Notes: generated from the letters alone by a model not told the origin. DNA of 5,670 bases from Dehalococcoidia bacterium (GCA_030650265.1 JAUSEJ010000603.1:1-5670), one strand, 5' to 3'. Counted from the stretch's first letter, positions 1 through 5,670 are shown. A program made the numbers and translations.

Positions 1-374
1 AGATGCATTCGTCGCCGCACCAAAGGCTGATGATCGCCGAGCTGAACTGGCCTTTTAAGCCCGACCTCAGTGTTCTGGATGGGGTGGACGCCTTCACGGA
101 GGGTGGTCCGGCTACCGGCACGCGAGTGCGGGCTGAGGTGATGCTAGCCGGTACCGACCGGATTGCCATTGACGCCGTGGGCGTGGCCATCCTGCGCCAT
201 CTCGGCACAACGCCCGAGGTTAGCGAGGGGAAGATCTTCGCCCAAGAGCAAATTGCCCGCGCGGTCGAGCTTGGACTGGGAGTGACCTCTGCCGATCAAA
301 TCGAACTGGTTATTGACGACGGGCCTGGTGAGAATTACAGCCTCGCCATTCGGAGCATCCTCGCGGCAGGCTAA
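1..374 (+). CDS. DUF362 domain protein, C-terminal part (5' truncated by window edge)
   Basis: About 123 residues are visible, ending at TAA 372-374. An ATG lies at 3-5, but it is probably internal because DUF362 proteins are usually around 300 residues or more and only the C-terminal part is present. The family pattern is recognisable: a hydrophobic strand leading into KPDLSVLDGVDAF, then a GGP-x-TGT segment, then 'LAGTDRIAIDAVGVAIL', and finally a helix with 'AVELGLG' followed by 'IELVIDDG'. In the family this layout is a GP turn, then a D-x-x-A-x-D-A-V motif, then an elGlG region. The biochemical role of most DUF362 proteins is unknown; some carry an extra ferredoxin-type 4Fe-4S domain, and none is visible in this part. 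No cysteine cluster, signal peptide or membrane segment is seen in the fragment. The next gene (dinB) has its own promoter, so this gene is probably a separate transcription unit. Confidence 0.72.
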   Translation, partial: MHSSPHQRLMIAELNWPFKPDLSVLDGVDAFTEGGPATGTRVRAEVMLAGTDRIAIDAVGVAILRHLGTTPEVSEGKIFAQEQIARAVELGLGVTSADQIELVIDDGPGENYSLAIRSILAAG

Positions 375-453
375 TTGTTGCCAGTTCAATCTGTTCTCGC
401 TAAGACCGGTTTTCCTCGTGAAGCTTTCATGGCGGGAAGAGTCATCTCGCTTT

Positions 454-520
454 CATCAGGTCACCTGATGGTCAACCATCAGGCTAAAAGTCCTTCCAAG
501 AAGGACCTGCTAAAAGCAGG
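454..520. repeat. Cluster of four perfect inverted repeats with 1-4 base loops
   Basis: Almost every base of this 67-base stretch lies in a perfect dyad. CATCAGGT/ACCTGATG (454-461 with 463-470) has one central base. CCTGATGGT/ACCATCAGG (464-472 with 475-483) has two. GTCCTTC/GAAGGAC (490-496 with 500-506) has three, and CCTGCT/AGCAGG (506-511 with 515-520) has three. The first two dyads share their middle arm, so as RNA or single-stranded DNA only one of them can form at a time. An 8-base direct repeat GCTAAAAG (483-490 and 509-516) is also present. No T-run follows, so these are not classic rho-independent terminators. The stretch could be a structured RNA, a multi-site operator, or a small palindromic repeat element. 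Confidence 0.7.
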
Positions 521-532
521 ATCAACGGCCCA

Positions 533-582
533 GTGCGCTTTAGCGTACTTGCATTGTTAGCCTATGGCTTTCAGCCTAAGGC
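533..582. repeat. Second set of small hairpins, alternating arms
   Basis: As RNA, GUGCGC (533-538) pairs with GCGUAC (543-548) around a UUUA loop, with one G-U pair. Then AGCC (559-562), GGCT (566-569) and AGCC (573-576) form an A / A' / A series in which the middle arm can pair either way with 3-base loops. GCC-TAA-GGC (574-582) overlaps the last arm. The stems are short (3-6 pairs), so each alone could be chance. Together they repeat the alternating-arm layout of 454-483. Confidence 0.4.
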
Positions 583-641
583 GGTCTCAGCGTTCCCCGA
601 GGCAAGGAAACCAATAGGTCCTGTCATGGTGGGCTCCCATT

Positions 642-670
642 TTGACGTAGTAGAACAAATGTGCTATGTT
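642..670 (+). promoter_or_regulatory. dinB promoter, sigma70 type (TTGACG-N17-TATGTT)
   Basis: The -35 box TTGACG lies at 642-647 and the -10 box TATGTT at 665-670, with exactly 17 bases between. Transcription would start near 677, giving a leader of about 83 bases before the GTG start of dinB. The spacer is occupied by the LexA-like dyad at 651-666, which fits repression by blocking RNA polymerase. Confidence 0.7.
651..666. promoter_or_regulatory. Probable LexA (SOS) operator
   Basis: The sequence TAGAACAAATGTGCTA is a near-perfect dyad: arms TAGAACA and TGTGCTA match at 6 of 7 positions when one is reverse-complemented. It fits the GAAC-N4-GTTC operator known for Gram-positive-type LexA, with one mismatch (GTGC for GTTC). 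It lies between the -35 and -10 boxes of the promoter of a translesion polymerase, a classic SOS target. Motif and position are seen; LexA binding is inferred. Confidence 0.7.
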
Positions 671-759
671 GTCTTCCAGCAAGACCACCGTGGCGAGGGA
701 ATCGGCCAAAGCATCGTGGCCAGCCAACTGTCACAGTGGCGATCAGGGGGTGTCTATTC

Positions 760-1884
760 GTGTCAACGACCGAGTCGCCCAGAAGAATCATTCACGTTGA
801 CCTGGACGCCTTCTTTTGTTCGGTGGAGGAGGATCTTGATCCGGGCCTAAAGGGGAAGCCAGTCATCGTCGGCTCTGATCCGCGGGGCCGCGGCGTCGTG
901 GTGGCGGCCTCGTATCCCGCTCGCCGCTTCGGCGTACATTCGGCCATGCCGATAGGACATGCCGCCCGATTATGTCCACAGGCTGTCTTCATCCGGCCGA
1001 GACACGATGTTTACAGTACGTATTCTAGCAGGGTGATGGACCTTCTAAGAGAGTACACCCCTCTCGTCGAGCAAATGTCGATTGACGAGGCCTTTCTCGA
1101 CGTTACTGATCGGGAAGATCTGCCCGGTGAAGCGGAAAAGATTGGACGGGCGATCCAGCTTCGGGTGAAGGTGGAAACAGGGCTTCCCTGCAGCGTCGGC
1201 ATTGCGAGCAATAAGCTGGTGGCGAAGATAGCCACCGACACCTGCAAGCCATTCGGTTTCTTGAGTGTTCCTGCTGGCGAGGAAGCGAGTTTTCTCGCTG
1301 GCCTGCCCGTGGACAAGCTCTGGGGTGTCGGGCCCAAGACCGCAGTTCGCTTGCGGGGCAAGGGAATTCACAGTATCGGCGATCTCGCCAGTCGGCCGCC
1401 GGAAGAGATGCGCGCCCGGTTTGGGAGAATGGGCGAGTACCTTTGGCATCATGCCAGAGGCGACGACAGCAGCCCGGTGGAAATCAATCGCCAGCGTAAA
1501 TCTATTTCTCACGATCACACTTTTTCGCATGACGTGGGCGATCTGTGCTGCGCCGGAGACAAACTCTTGGAGCTTGGCGGACGCGCCGCCGGGCATCTTA
1601 AACGCAGTAGCTTGCGCGCCCGTACGGTTACGATGAGATTACGTTACGCTGATTTCAGTACGGTGACCCGCAGTCGCACACTCGTCTTTCCTACCGACGC
1701 TGCCGATGCTATTACCGAAACTGCCTTGCGATTGCTGAGACAAGCCTGGGACAACCAGAGGAAAGTCAGGTTGGTGGGCATCGGCCTCAGCAATCTTTGC
1801 CCCGCCGGATACGGTCAACTCAGTCTTTTCGATTTCAGATTCGGCGATCAGCAGGAGTTGTCCTGCGCAGCGCCTGGATCATGA
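760..1884 (+). CDS. dinB: DNA polymerase IV (Y-family translesion polymerase)
   Basis: This 374-residue protein copies past damaged template bases with low fidelity and without proofreading. The start is the GTG at 760, nine bases after AGGGGG (745-750) and directly before the conserved N-terminus 'RRIIHVDLDAFF'. An upstream in-frame GTG at 661 lies inside the promoter and LexA site and is rejected. The palm and finger region has metal-binding D14, D109 and E110 (in SIDEAFLDVT) and F19 at the sugar steric-gate position. 'GLPCSVGIASNKLVAKIATD' lies at about 141-160. A thumb with helix-hairpin-helix 'LWGVGPKTA' is at about 187-195, and the little finger spans about 245-345. The C-terminus carries QLSLF (353-357), a beta sliding-clamp binding motif. 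Length is close to the usual 350-400 residues, and no damage is seen. Its own SOS-type promoter indicates induction by DNA damage. Stop is TGA at 1882-1884. Confidence 0.95.
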   Translation: MSTTESPRRIIHVDLDAFFCSVEEDLDPGLKGKPVIVGSDPRGRGVVVAASYPARRFGVHSAMPIGHAARLCPQAVFIRPRHDVYSTYSSRVMDLLREYTPLVEQMSIDEAFLDVTDREDLPGEAEKIGRAIQLRVKVETGLPCSVGIASNKLVAKIATDTCKPFGFLSVPAGEEASFLAGLPVDKLWGVGPKTAVRLRGKGIHSIGDLASRPPEEMRARFGRMGEYLWHHARGDDSSPVEINRQRKSISHDHTFSHDVGDLCCAGDKLLELGGRAAGHLKRSSLRARTVTMRLRYADFSTVTRSRTLVFPTDAADAITETALRLLRQAWDNQRKVRLVGIGLSNLCPAGYGQLSLFDFRFGDQQELSCAAPGS

Positions 1885-1916
1885 CCAGTGCGCTGGGCCA
1901 GACTGCGGGGAGAATA

Positions 1917-2168
1917 ATGGACCCTCACCCTAACCCTCTCCCAGAGGGCGAGGGGACAGGAACGACGGCGTTATTCCCAGAGGGCGAGGGGACAGGAACG
2001 GAGGCGTCACTCCCAGAGGGCGAGGGGACAGGAACGGCGATGTCTTCGGGGAATGGTGTAAGAATCCTGTTCCTTGCCGATACGCATCTGGGGTTCGATT
2101 TTCCCCTCAAGCCTCGAGTAGACATGGATCACAGAGGACGGGGATTCTTCGATAATTTCCGGCAATGA
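1917..2168 (+). pseudogene. Truncated SbcD/Mre11-like metallophosphoesterase, N-terminal fragment with repeat insertion
   Basis: The open frame from ATG 2040 encodes 42 residues, 'GVRILFLADTHLGFDFP' followed by PRVD...RGRGFFDNFRQ, ending at TGA 2166-2168. This is the N-terminus of DNA-repair nuclease subunits of the SbcD/Mre11/YhaO type. D-x-H in 'LADTHLG' supplies the first two metal ligands. The family normally continues with about 300 more residues, including a GGD motif, and none of that is intact here. In the same frame an earlier ATG at 1917-1919, with GGGGAG at 1907-1912, would give 83 residues whose first 41 are encoded by the tandem repeat. The repeat therefore seems to have entered in frame behind the original start. 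A possible decayed continuation in another frame is 'NVILGREFYRR' (2168-2200), loosely like the family's VVHGGDLFYRS. It lies immediately downstream of dinB, fitting a DNA-repair pair. Function is almost certainly lost. Confidence 0.65.
1921..2036. repeat. Tandem 36-base repeat, three copies, of a dispersed C-rich/G-rich repeat family
   Basis: Three identical 26-base units (TCCCAGAGGGCGAGG through AACG) lie at 1939-1964, 1975-2000 and 2011-2036. They start exactly 36 bases apart and are separated by diverged 10-base linkers. The first copy is preceded by ACCCTCACCCTAACCCTC, which pairs imperfectly with the AGAGGGCGAGGG part (inner stem CCCTCT/AGAGGG at 1934-1939 with 1943-1948, outer CCCTC/GAGGG). 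This is the pattern of a short dispersed repeat common in bacterial genomes, often mistranslated as 'PHPNPLPEGEG'. Because 36 is a multiple of three, all copies read in one frame as a 12-residue repeat beginning PEGEGTGT. Confidence 0.85.
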
Positions 2169-2256
2169 ATGTCATCCTCGGCAGGGAATTCTATCGCAGG
2201 GAATAGCGACTCGCCGGCTTGAGCCACGGCGGAGCCCTGAGAGGTCCGGGCCTGCT
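2169..2256. other. Short convergent spacer, no clear terminator
   Basis: These 88 bases separate the truncated nuclease fragment (+) from the end of the hydrolase gene (-). The left part may hold decayed nuclease coding sequence. A GGCTTGAGCC micro-hairpin is present, but there is no stem followed by a T-run on either strand. Confidence 0.4.
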
Positions 2257-3018
2257 CTAGAGGCGAAGGTCATCGAGGAACGACTGCATGGCCTGGTTGA
2301 AGGCTGCCGGTTGGTCGATGTTCGAGGCGTGGCCGGCACTGTCAATGGTCACCCTGGTTGAGCCTGGAATCTTGGCTGCCATATACTCGGTGGCATTGAG
2401 ATAGGCCTGGTCGTTGGCGCCGACGAGCACAAGGGTCGGGACCGTAATGGACCCCAGCGAGTCGATGGCGCACGAATTGAACTGGGCGAGCATGCCACGC
2501 GCCGCCAGGGCCAAACCGGAGGCCGAAGTGTGCCTTGCCAGGCGGACCTCGGCGCCGCCACCGAGCGCTGCTAGTCCGCGCTCTTCGTAGTTCCTGGCAA
2601 CTTTGAAAGCCCACTGGCTCCACTGCTCACGGGCCTGTGAGCTTCGGTAACCTGGACCGGTGTCGAAGAGCATGAGGGCCTCGACAATTTCCGGATGGTA
2701 TATGTTGAAGGCGAGTGACATGTAGCCGCCGAGGGAGAGGCCGCCGATTACCGCCTTCGCTGCACCGCATTCCTTGAGGATTGCCGCCATGTCCTCGACT
2801 GTAGCTTCCTCTGAATACTGCGACGGGTCGGTGGGGCTGTCAGAGCGGCCGTGACCTCTCATATCCCATACTATGACTTTGTACCGGTCCTTGAAGAAGT
2901 CCACCTGGCCATGCCACATGTGCGACGTCGCAGCGTAACCGTGGCTGAGCAGGACTACCGGTCCGCTACCATGTTCTTCGTAGTAGACCTTCACACCGTT
3001 TCGGTCGATGTAGGCCAT
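2257..3018 (-). CDS. Alpha/beta hydrolase (3-oxoadipate enol-lactonase-like fold)
   Basis: This is a complete 253-residue single-domain, soluble protein without signal peptide or membrane segment. The fold markers appear in order. The oxyanion loop is SHGYAA (residues 25-30). 'VWDMRGHGRSD' (50-60) is typical of the epoxide hydrolase / PcaD / haloperoxidase group. The nucleophile elbow G-L-S-L-G-G gives S95. The acid is D203 in LVGANDQ and the base is H230 in DSAGH. The lid region, about 120-185, is short and helical. The triad is complete, so it should be an active hydrolase, but the substrate cannot be told from sequence: lactonase, esterase or C-C hydrolase are all possible. The start ATG at 3018-3016 has AGGAAGGG 12 bases upstream (3038-3031), and the stop is TAG at 2259-2257. 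It is transcribed alone from the promoter at 3114-3142, divergent from the response regulator. Confidence 0.9.
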   Translation of the reverse strand: MAYIDRNGVKVYYEEHGSGPVVLLSHGYAATSHMWHGQVDFFKDRYKVIVWDMRGHGRSDSPTDPSQYSEEATVEDMAAILKECGAAKAVIGGLSLGGYMSLAFNIYHPEIVEALMLFDTGPGYRSSQAREQWSQWAFKVARNYEERGLAALGGGAEVRLARHTSASGLALAARGMLAQFNSCAIDSLGSITVPTLVLVGANDQAYLNATEYMAAKIPGSTRVTIDSAGHASNIDQPAAFNQAMQSFLDDLRL

Positions 3019-3113
3019 TAGTTGTGGTATCCCTTCCTCGCTGAAACGGCGCTAACCCAACTCTGCCAGACGCACCATGAAGTCGAGCGGGGCCATTTTG
3101 CTCACGTGACCGG

Positions 3114-3142
3114 ATCTTACTGCAAGGCCATCGGCTTGTCAA
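3114..3142 (-). promoter_or_regulatory. Promoter of the alpha/beta hydrolase gene (TTGACA-N17-TAAGAT)
   Basis: Read on the minus strand, a perfect -35 box TTGACA (3142-3137) is followed after exactly 17 bases by TAAGAT (3119-3114), which matches the consensus -10 at five of six positions. Transcription would start near 3107, giving a leader of about 88 bases before the ATG at 3018. No dyad operator is evident over the boxes. The arrangement suggests strong, possibly constitutive, sigma70-type expression. Confidence 0.7.
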
Positions 3143-3243
3143 AGTCCCGATCTCCGGACGACCTTTGCGCATGTAGCGGCGGGTTTGGCCGGTTGTCGGA
3201 CTCAGCCCACCACCAATTGCATTTGGAGCATCTTCAAGCCATC

Positions 3244-3287
3244 AGTTCTCAACATTGTCATAACACTTTCGTCGATATGTCGTGCTA
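3244..3287 (+). promoter_or_regulatory. Candidate 11-base-phased half-sites upstream of the response regulator
   Basis: Four blocks starting at 3244, 3255, 3266 and 3277 carry (G/T)TC at the same position (3246, 3257, 3268, 3279), exactly 11 bases apart. The best pair, TTGTCATAACA then CTTTCGTC, matches the E. coli pho box at about 14 of 18 positions. Direct repeats with 11-base phase are the usual sites of OmpR/PhoB-family regulators, so autoregulation is plausible. The match is loose and could be chance. Confidence 0.35.
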
Positions 3288-3291
3288 TAAT
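3283..3291 (+). promoter_or_regulatory. Extended -10 promoter of the response regulator, leaderless transcript expected
   Basis: A perfect TATAAT (3286-3291) is preceded by TG and one base (3283-3285), an extended -10 element. No good -35 box is found 16-18 bases upstream, which fits an extended -10 or activator-dependent promoter. Only six bases (CTCCCC) separate it from the ATG at 3298. Transcription would therefore begin at or next to the start codon, leaving no room for a ribosome binding site. Confidence 0.65.
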
Positions 3292-3297
3292 CTCCCC

Positions 3298-3993
3298 ATG
3301 ATCGTGCCATTACTTAATGAACCTACTATTCTTGTGGTCGACGACGAAAAACATATTGTGGAGTTGGTAAGTCTCCACCTGACCAGCGAAGGGTACCACG
3401 TTGAAACCGCCTTCGATGGGCTTCAGGCAATGGAAAAGTTTAGGATTCTCCGGCCCAGTCTCGTTGTGCTCGACATCATGATGCCCACTCTGGATGGCTG
3501 GGAATTCTGCCGGATGATTTCAAAGAAAGCGAACGTGCCGATCATTATTCTGACCGCTCGTGCTGATGATGTCGATAAGATTATTGGCTTTGAGCTGGGA
3601 GCGGACGATTACATTGTGAAGCCATTCAATCCCCGGGAGCTTATCGCCCGGGTCAAGGCCGTGTTGCGACGCACACAATCCGTGTCGAGGCTGGAGTCCG
3701 TCGTGGCGCTGGGGAACCTGCGGATTGATTTTGGCTCACGAGCTGTAACTATCGATAATGCTCCGGTCGCGCTTCGCCCAAAGGAGTTCGACCTTCTGTT
3801 GGCGCTTGCCTCGAATCCGGACTTCGTATTCAGCCGCGAGAAACTACTCGAACAGGTCTGGGGCTATTCCTTTCCCGGTAATTCGCGGACAATAGACGTG
3901 CACGTCACCTGGCTGCGCCGCAAACTGGCGAAGGCCGACGTGCATATCCGCACGGTCTGGGGAATCGGCTACAAGCTGACCCCTGCGGGCTAG
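3298..3993 (+). CDS. Two-component response regulator, OmpR/PhoB family
   Basis: This 231-residue protein has an N-terminal receiver domain (about 10-122) and a C-terminal winged helix-turn-helix DNA-binding domain (about 132-229). The receiver shows the acidic pair D15/D16, phospho-acceptor D59 (VVLDIMMP), T86 and, in ADDYIVKPF, Y105 and K108, so it should be phosphorylatable. The DNA-binding domain has 'LRPKEFDLLLALASNP', 'FSREKLLEQVWGY', the recognition-helix region 'RTIDVHVTWLRRKL', and the wing 'IRTVWGIGYKL'. I chose ATG 3298 because the -10 hexamer lies just upstream. An in-frame ATG at 3277 precedes the -10 box and a GTG at 3022 lies far upstream of the promoter, so both would be untranscribed from it. 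No histidine kinase is adjacent: the next gene is convergent. The signal and targets are unknown. PhoP/PhoB-like roles are possible, but the sequence alone does not decide. Confidence 0.93.
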   Translation: MIVPLLNEPTILVVDDEKHIVELVSLHLTSEGYHVETAFDGLQAMEKFRILRPSLVVLDIMMPTLDGWEFCRMISKKANVPIIILTARADDVDKIIGFELGADDYIVKPFNPRELIARVKAVLRRTQSVSRLESVVALGNLRIDFGSRAVTIDNAPVALRPKEFDLLLALASNPDFVFSREKLLEQVWGYSFPGNSRTIDVHVTWLRRKLAKADVHIRTVWGIGYKLTPAG

Positions 3994-4082
3994 AGCAATT
4001 CTCGCAATGTCGTGCCAACCACGTCCATCTGGAGGACACCAGAGGTTGCCCAATGCTAACCTAAACCGGCCAAAGGCAAGGA
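3994..4082. other. Convergent spacer, no strong terminator
   Basis: These 89 bases lie between the stops of the response regulator (+) and the ABC transporter (-). The only dyad noted is TCTGG/CCAGA (4028-4032 with 4039-4043, six-base loop), and it is not followed by a T-run on either strand. Termination may be factor-dependent or rely on overlapping transcripts. Confidence 0.4.
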
Positions 4083-5670
4083 TCACTCATAGCGCAAAGC
4101 TTCTATGGGATTCAGTCCTGCCGCTCGATTGGCCGGGTAGATGCCGAAAAAGAGGCCTATCGCTACCGACACGCTGAAAGCCAGAATTAGAACCGATGGC
4201 GACACTTCGGTCTGCAGTTTCTGGCCGCCGAAATTGACGCCGCTAATCATGCGGGAGGCGCCAACACCCACGAGGATGCCCACGATCCCCCCGAGAATAC
4301 TTACCACTGACGCCTCAATTAGAAACTGGGTGATAATGTGGTGGCGTTTTGCCCCAACTGCCTTGCGAATGCCTATCTCCTTGGTACGTTCGGTGACCGA
4401 AACCAGCATGATGTTCATGATGCCAATGCCGCCTACCAGCAGAGAGATGCCCGCGATGGCGCCAAGAACCACCGTCAGCGTCGTTGTTATGGTACCGAGG
4501 GCCGCCAGTATATCATCCTGGCTTCGAACCGTGAAGTCATCCTGGACAACTCGATGATTCTCCCGCAAAAGCTGGCCGATTTGCTCCACGGAGTTGATCT
4601 TTGTCTCCTCGCTCACCAGTTGGACGTAAATTGTGTTAACGTTGCGGCTACCAGATGACGTGCGCTGATTCTGCAGACGCTGGAAAAGGGTCGTGATGGG
4701 CACAAAGACCTGGTCATCCTGATTGCCCATGGCTTGCGAGCCTTTAGTTTCCATGACCCCTATGACTTGAAATGATACCTGGTTTATCCGGACGCTCTGA
4801 CCTATCGGGTCCAAATCCGGGAACAAGGTAGAGGCGACGGTGCTCCCAAGAACAACTACGAGTGAGTGGGCGTCGTCATGTTGTGGCGTGATGAAATCAC
4901 CGCTGGCCGCTTTGAAGTTGCGAACGTATTGATAGTCCGAAGTAGTGCCCACGACACGCGTTCTCGTGTTCACCGCGCCAACCACTATCTGTGCCTGAAC
5001 CATGCTTTCCGGTGCCGCTCCGGCCACTCCAAGGGCGCTAGCATCCTCTGTGATGGCTATGGCATCTTCAAGTGTAAGGGTGGCGACAGTGCCCGCGCCT
5101 TGCTGTACACCGCCCTCCCTGGCGGCGCCTGGCGTTATATACAGCAGGTTGGTGCCCATCGACTGAATCTGGCCGGTAATAGCGGCTTGTGCGCCCTGGC
5201 CAACGGACATCAAGGCCACTACAGCGCTAACGCCGATCACGATTCCCAGTGTGGTGAGCGACGTTCTGAGCTTGTTAGCGGCTAGGGCTCGTAGGGCGAC
5301 ACGCAATCCTTCGGGGAGTTTGAAGAAACTGCCGGAGGAATATTCCGCCTCATCAGACGGTTCAGGTTCGGGTGTCGTATCCAAAACGGTCTCTGCCTGC
5401 ACAGGGTTGGCCACCGGCTCGTCGCTGACGAGTAGGCCATCCTGAAAGCGGATGATTCGCCGGGTGTAGGCGGCGATATCCGGCTCATGTGTGACGAAGA
5501 CGACTGTAATGCCGTGCTTTCTGTTCAGGCGTTGGAAGATAGCCATGATCTCCCGGCTGGTCTGGGTATCGAGGTTGCCGGTGGGCTCGTCGGCCATTAT
5601 GATGCTGGGATTGGAGACGATGGCTCTGGCAATGGCGACCCGCTGCTGCTGTCCTCCTGATAGCTCGGTG
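4083..5670 (-). CDS. MacB-type ABC transporter, fused ATPase and FtsX-like permease (5' truncated by window edge)
   Basis: The reading frame enters from the right edge (first full codon at 5669) and ends at TGA 4085-4083, with 528 residues visible. An ATG at 5597 is internal, because the ABC signature '[14 protein letters not shown]' precedes it. In order: signature, Walker B 'IIMADEPTG', D-loop NLD, and switch histidine 'VVFVTHEPD'. Then comes an acidic, proline-rich linker (about 60-90, numbering from Met 5597), TM1 (about 112-133), a large extracytoplasmic domain (about 135-365), and three more membrane spans (about 370-400, 422-450, 466-488). The cytoplasmic loop '[18 protein letters not shown]' is the FtsX/MacB hallmark. 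Walker A and Q-loop lie beyond the window. MacB proteins work as dimers that use ATP to drive export of peptides, lipids or macrolides across the envelope, usually with a membrane-fusion partner. Any partner would lie upstream, off the window. Substrate is unknown. Confidence 0.92.
   Translation of the reverse strand, partial: TELSGGQQQRVAIARAIVSNPSIIMADEPTGNLDTQTSREIMAIFQRLNRKHGITVVFVTHEPDIAAYTRRIIRFQDGLLVSDEPVANPVQAETVLDTTPEPEPSDEAEYSSGSFFKLPEGLRVALRALAANKLRTSLTTLGIVIGVSAVVALMSVGQGAQAAITGQIQSMGTNLLYITPGAAREGGVQQGAGTVATLTLEDAIAITEDASALGVAGAAPESMVQAQIVVGAVNTRTRVVGTTSDYQYVRNFKAASGDFITPQHDDAHSLVVVLGSTVASTLFPDLDPIGQSVRINQVSFQVIGVMETKGSQAMGNQDDQVFVPITTLFQRLQNQRTSSGSRNVNTIYVQLVSEETKINSVEQIGQLLRENHRVVQDDFTVRSQDDILAALGTITTTLTVVLGAIAGISLLVGGIGIMNIMLVSVTERTKEIGIRKAVGAKRHHIITQFLIEASVVSILGGIVGILVGVGASRMISGVNFGGQKLQTEVSPSVLILAFSVSVAIGLFFGIYPANRAAGLNPIEALRYE

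Larger units (their letters stand above)
375..640. other. Non-coding intergenic region with a chain of short hairpins
   Basis: About 265 bases lie between the DUF362 stop and the dinB promoter. Short open frames cross it, but they have no recognisable protein family, no convincing ribosome binding site, and they run straight through perfect inverted repeats, so I do not call a gene. The main content is the dyad-symmetry cluster at 454-582, described separately. A small TGGGCTCCCA palindrome lies at 630-639, just before the dinB -35 box and followed by three T. It could be a weak terminator remnant, but it has too short a stem to call. Confidence 0.6.

Noticed and set aside
454..520. Rho-independent terminator of the DUF362 gene
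   Set aside because: The hairpins are not followed by a T-run on either strand and lie 80 or more bases beyond the stop.
661..759. N-terminal extension of DNA polymerase IV from GTG 661
   Set aside because: It lies within the LexA dyad and -10 box, and its 33 residues have no counterpart in the family. GTG 760 has a good ribosome binding site and matches the family N-terminus.
533..850. 105-residue reading frame with a signal-peptide-like start
   Set aside because: It crosses hairpins, the dinB promoter and the start of dinB in another frame, has no family resemblance and no convincing ribosome binding site.
1939..2036. CRISPR-like array (three units with 36-base period)
   Set aside because: The identical part is 26 bases and the linkers are only 10 bases and partly similar to each other, far shorter than CRISPR spacers. 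The unit is a known type of dispersed C-rich/G-rich repeat, and no cas genes are seen.
3052..3078. Eight-residue upstream frame (MVRLAELG) in the hydrolase leader, minus strand
   Set aside because: No ribosome binding site precedes it, and a frame this short is expected by chance.
3022..3297. Long N-terminal extension of the response regulator
   Set aside because: The family begins shortly before the VVDDE motif, and the extension would cover the divergent promoter and the TATAAT of the regulator itself.
4141..5445. Several plus-strand reading frames opposite the ABC transporter
   Set aside because: They are antisense shadows of a well-recognised MacB-type gene, with low-complexity or unrecognisable translations.

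Overview
This 5.67-kb window has moderate-to-high GC and looks like an ordinary bacterial chromosome, probably from an environmental, possibly uncultured, lineage. A Gram-positive/Chloroflexota-type LexA operator (GAAC-N4-GTTC style) sits in front of the DNA polymerase IV gene. Just downstream is a fragment of an SbcD/Mre11-like phosphoesterase of a type I associate with Chloroflexota. Both hint at Chloroflexota, perhaps a Dehalococcoidia-like group, but this is inference and not proven by the window.

Left to right: (1) the 3' end of a DUF362-family gene (+). (2) A non-coding stretch of about 265 bases with a dense chain of short-loop hairpins. (3) A near-canonical SOS promoter with a LexA dyad in its spacer, driving dinB (DNA polymerase IV, +), which has a complete catalytic set and a C-terminal beta-clamp motif. 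(4) Directly after dinB, three exact copies of a 26-base unit in a 36-base tandem array, read in frame into the first ~40 residues of a metallophosphoesterase that then stops: a truncated DNA-repair nuclease gene. (5) An alpha/beta hydrolase (-) with an intact Ser-Asp-His triad and a strong TTGACA-N17-TAAGAT promoter. (6) Divergent from it, an OmpR/PhoB-type response regulator (+), apparently leaderless: an extended -10 TATAAT lies six bases before its ATG, with 11-base-phased half-sites upstream. (7) Convergent with the regulator, a MacB-type ABC transporter fusion (-), ATPase plus FtsX-like permease, running off the right edge.

The dinB gene and nuclease fragment suggest a DNA-damage response locus in which the nuclease partner has decayed. 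The response regulator has no histidine kinase in view. The transporter beside it is a possible but unproven target. No complete mobile element, CRISPR array, tRNA or rRNA is visible. The most notable non-coding signals are the hairpin chain, the repeat inserted in frame behind a start codon, and the two well-resolved promoter architectures (SOS and leaderless).
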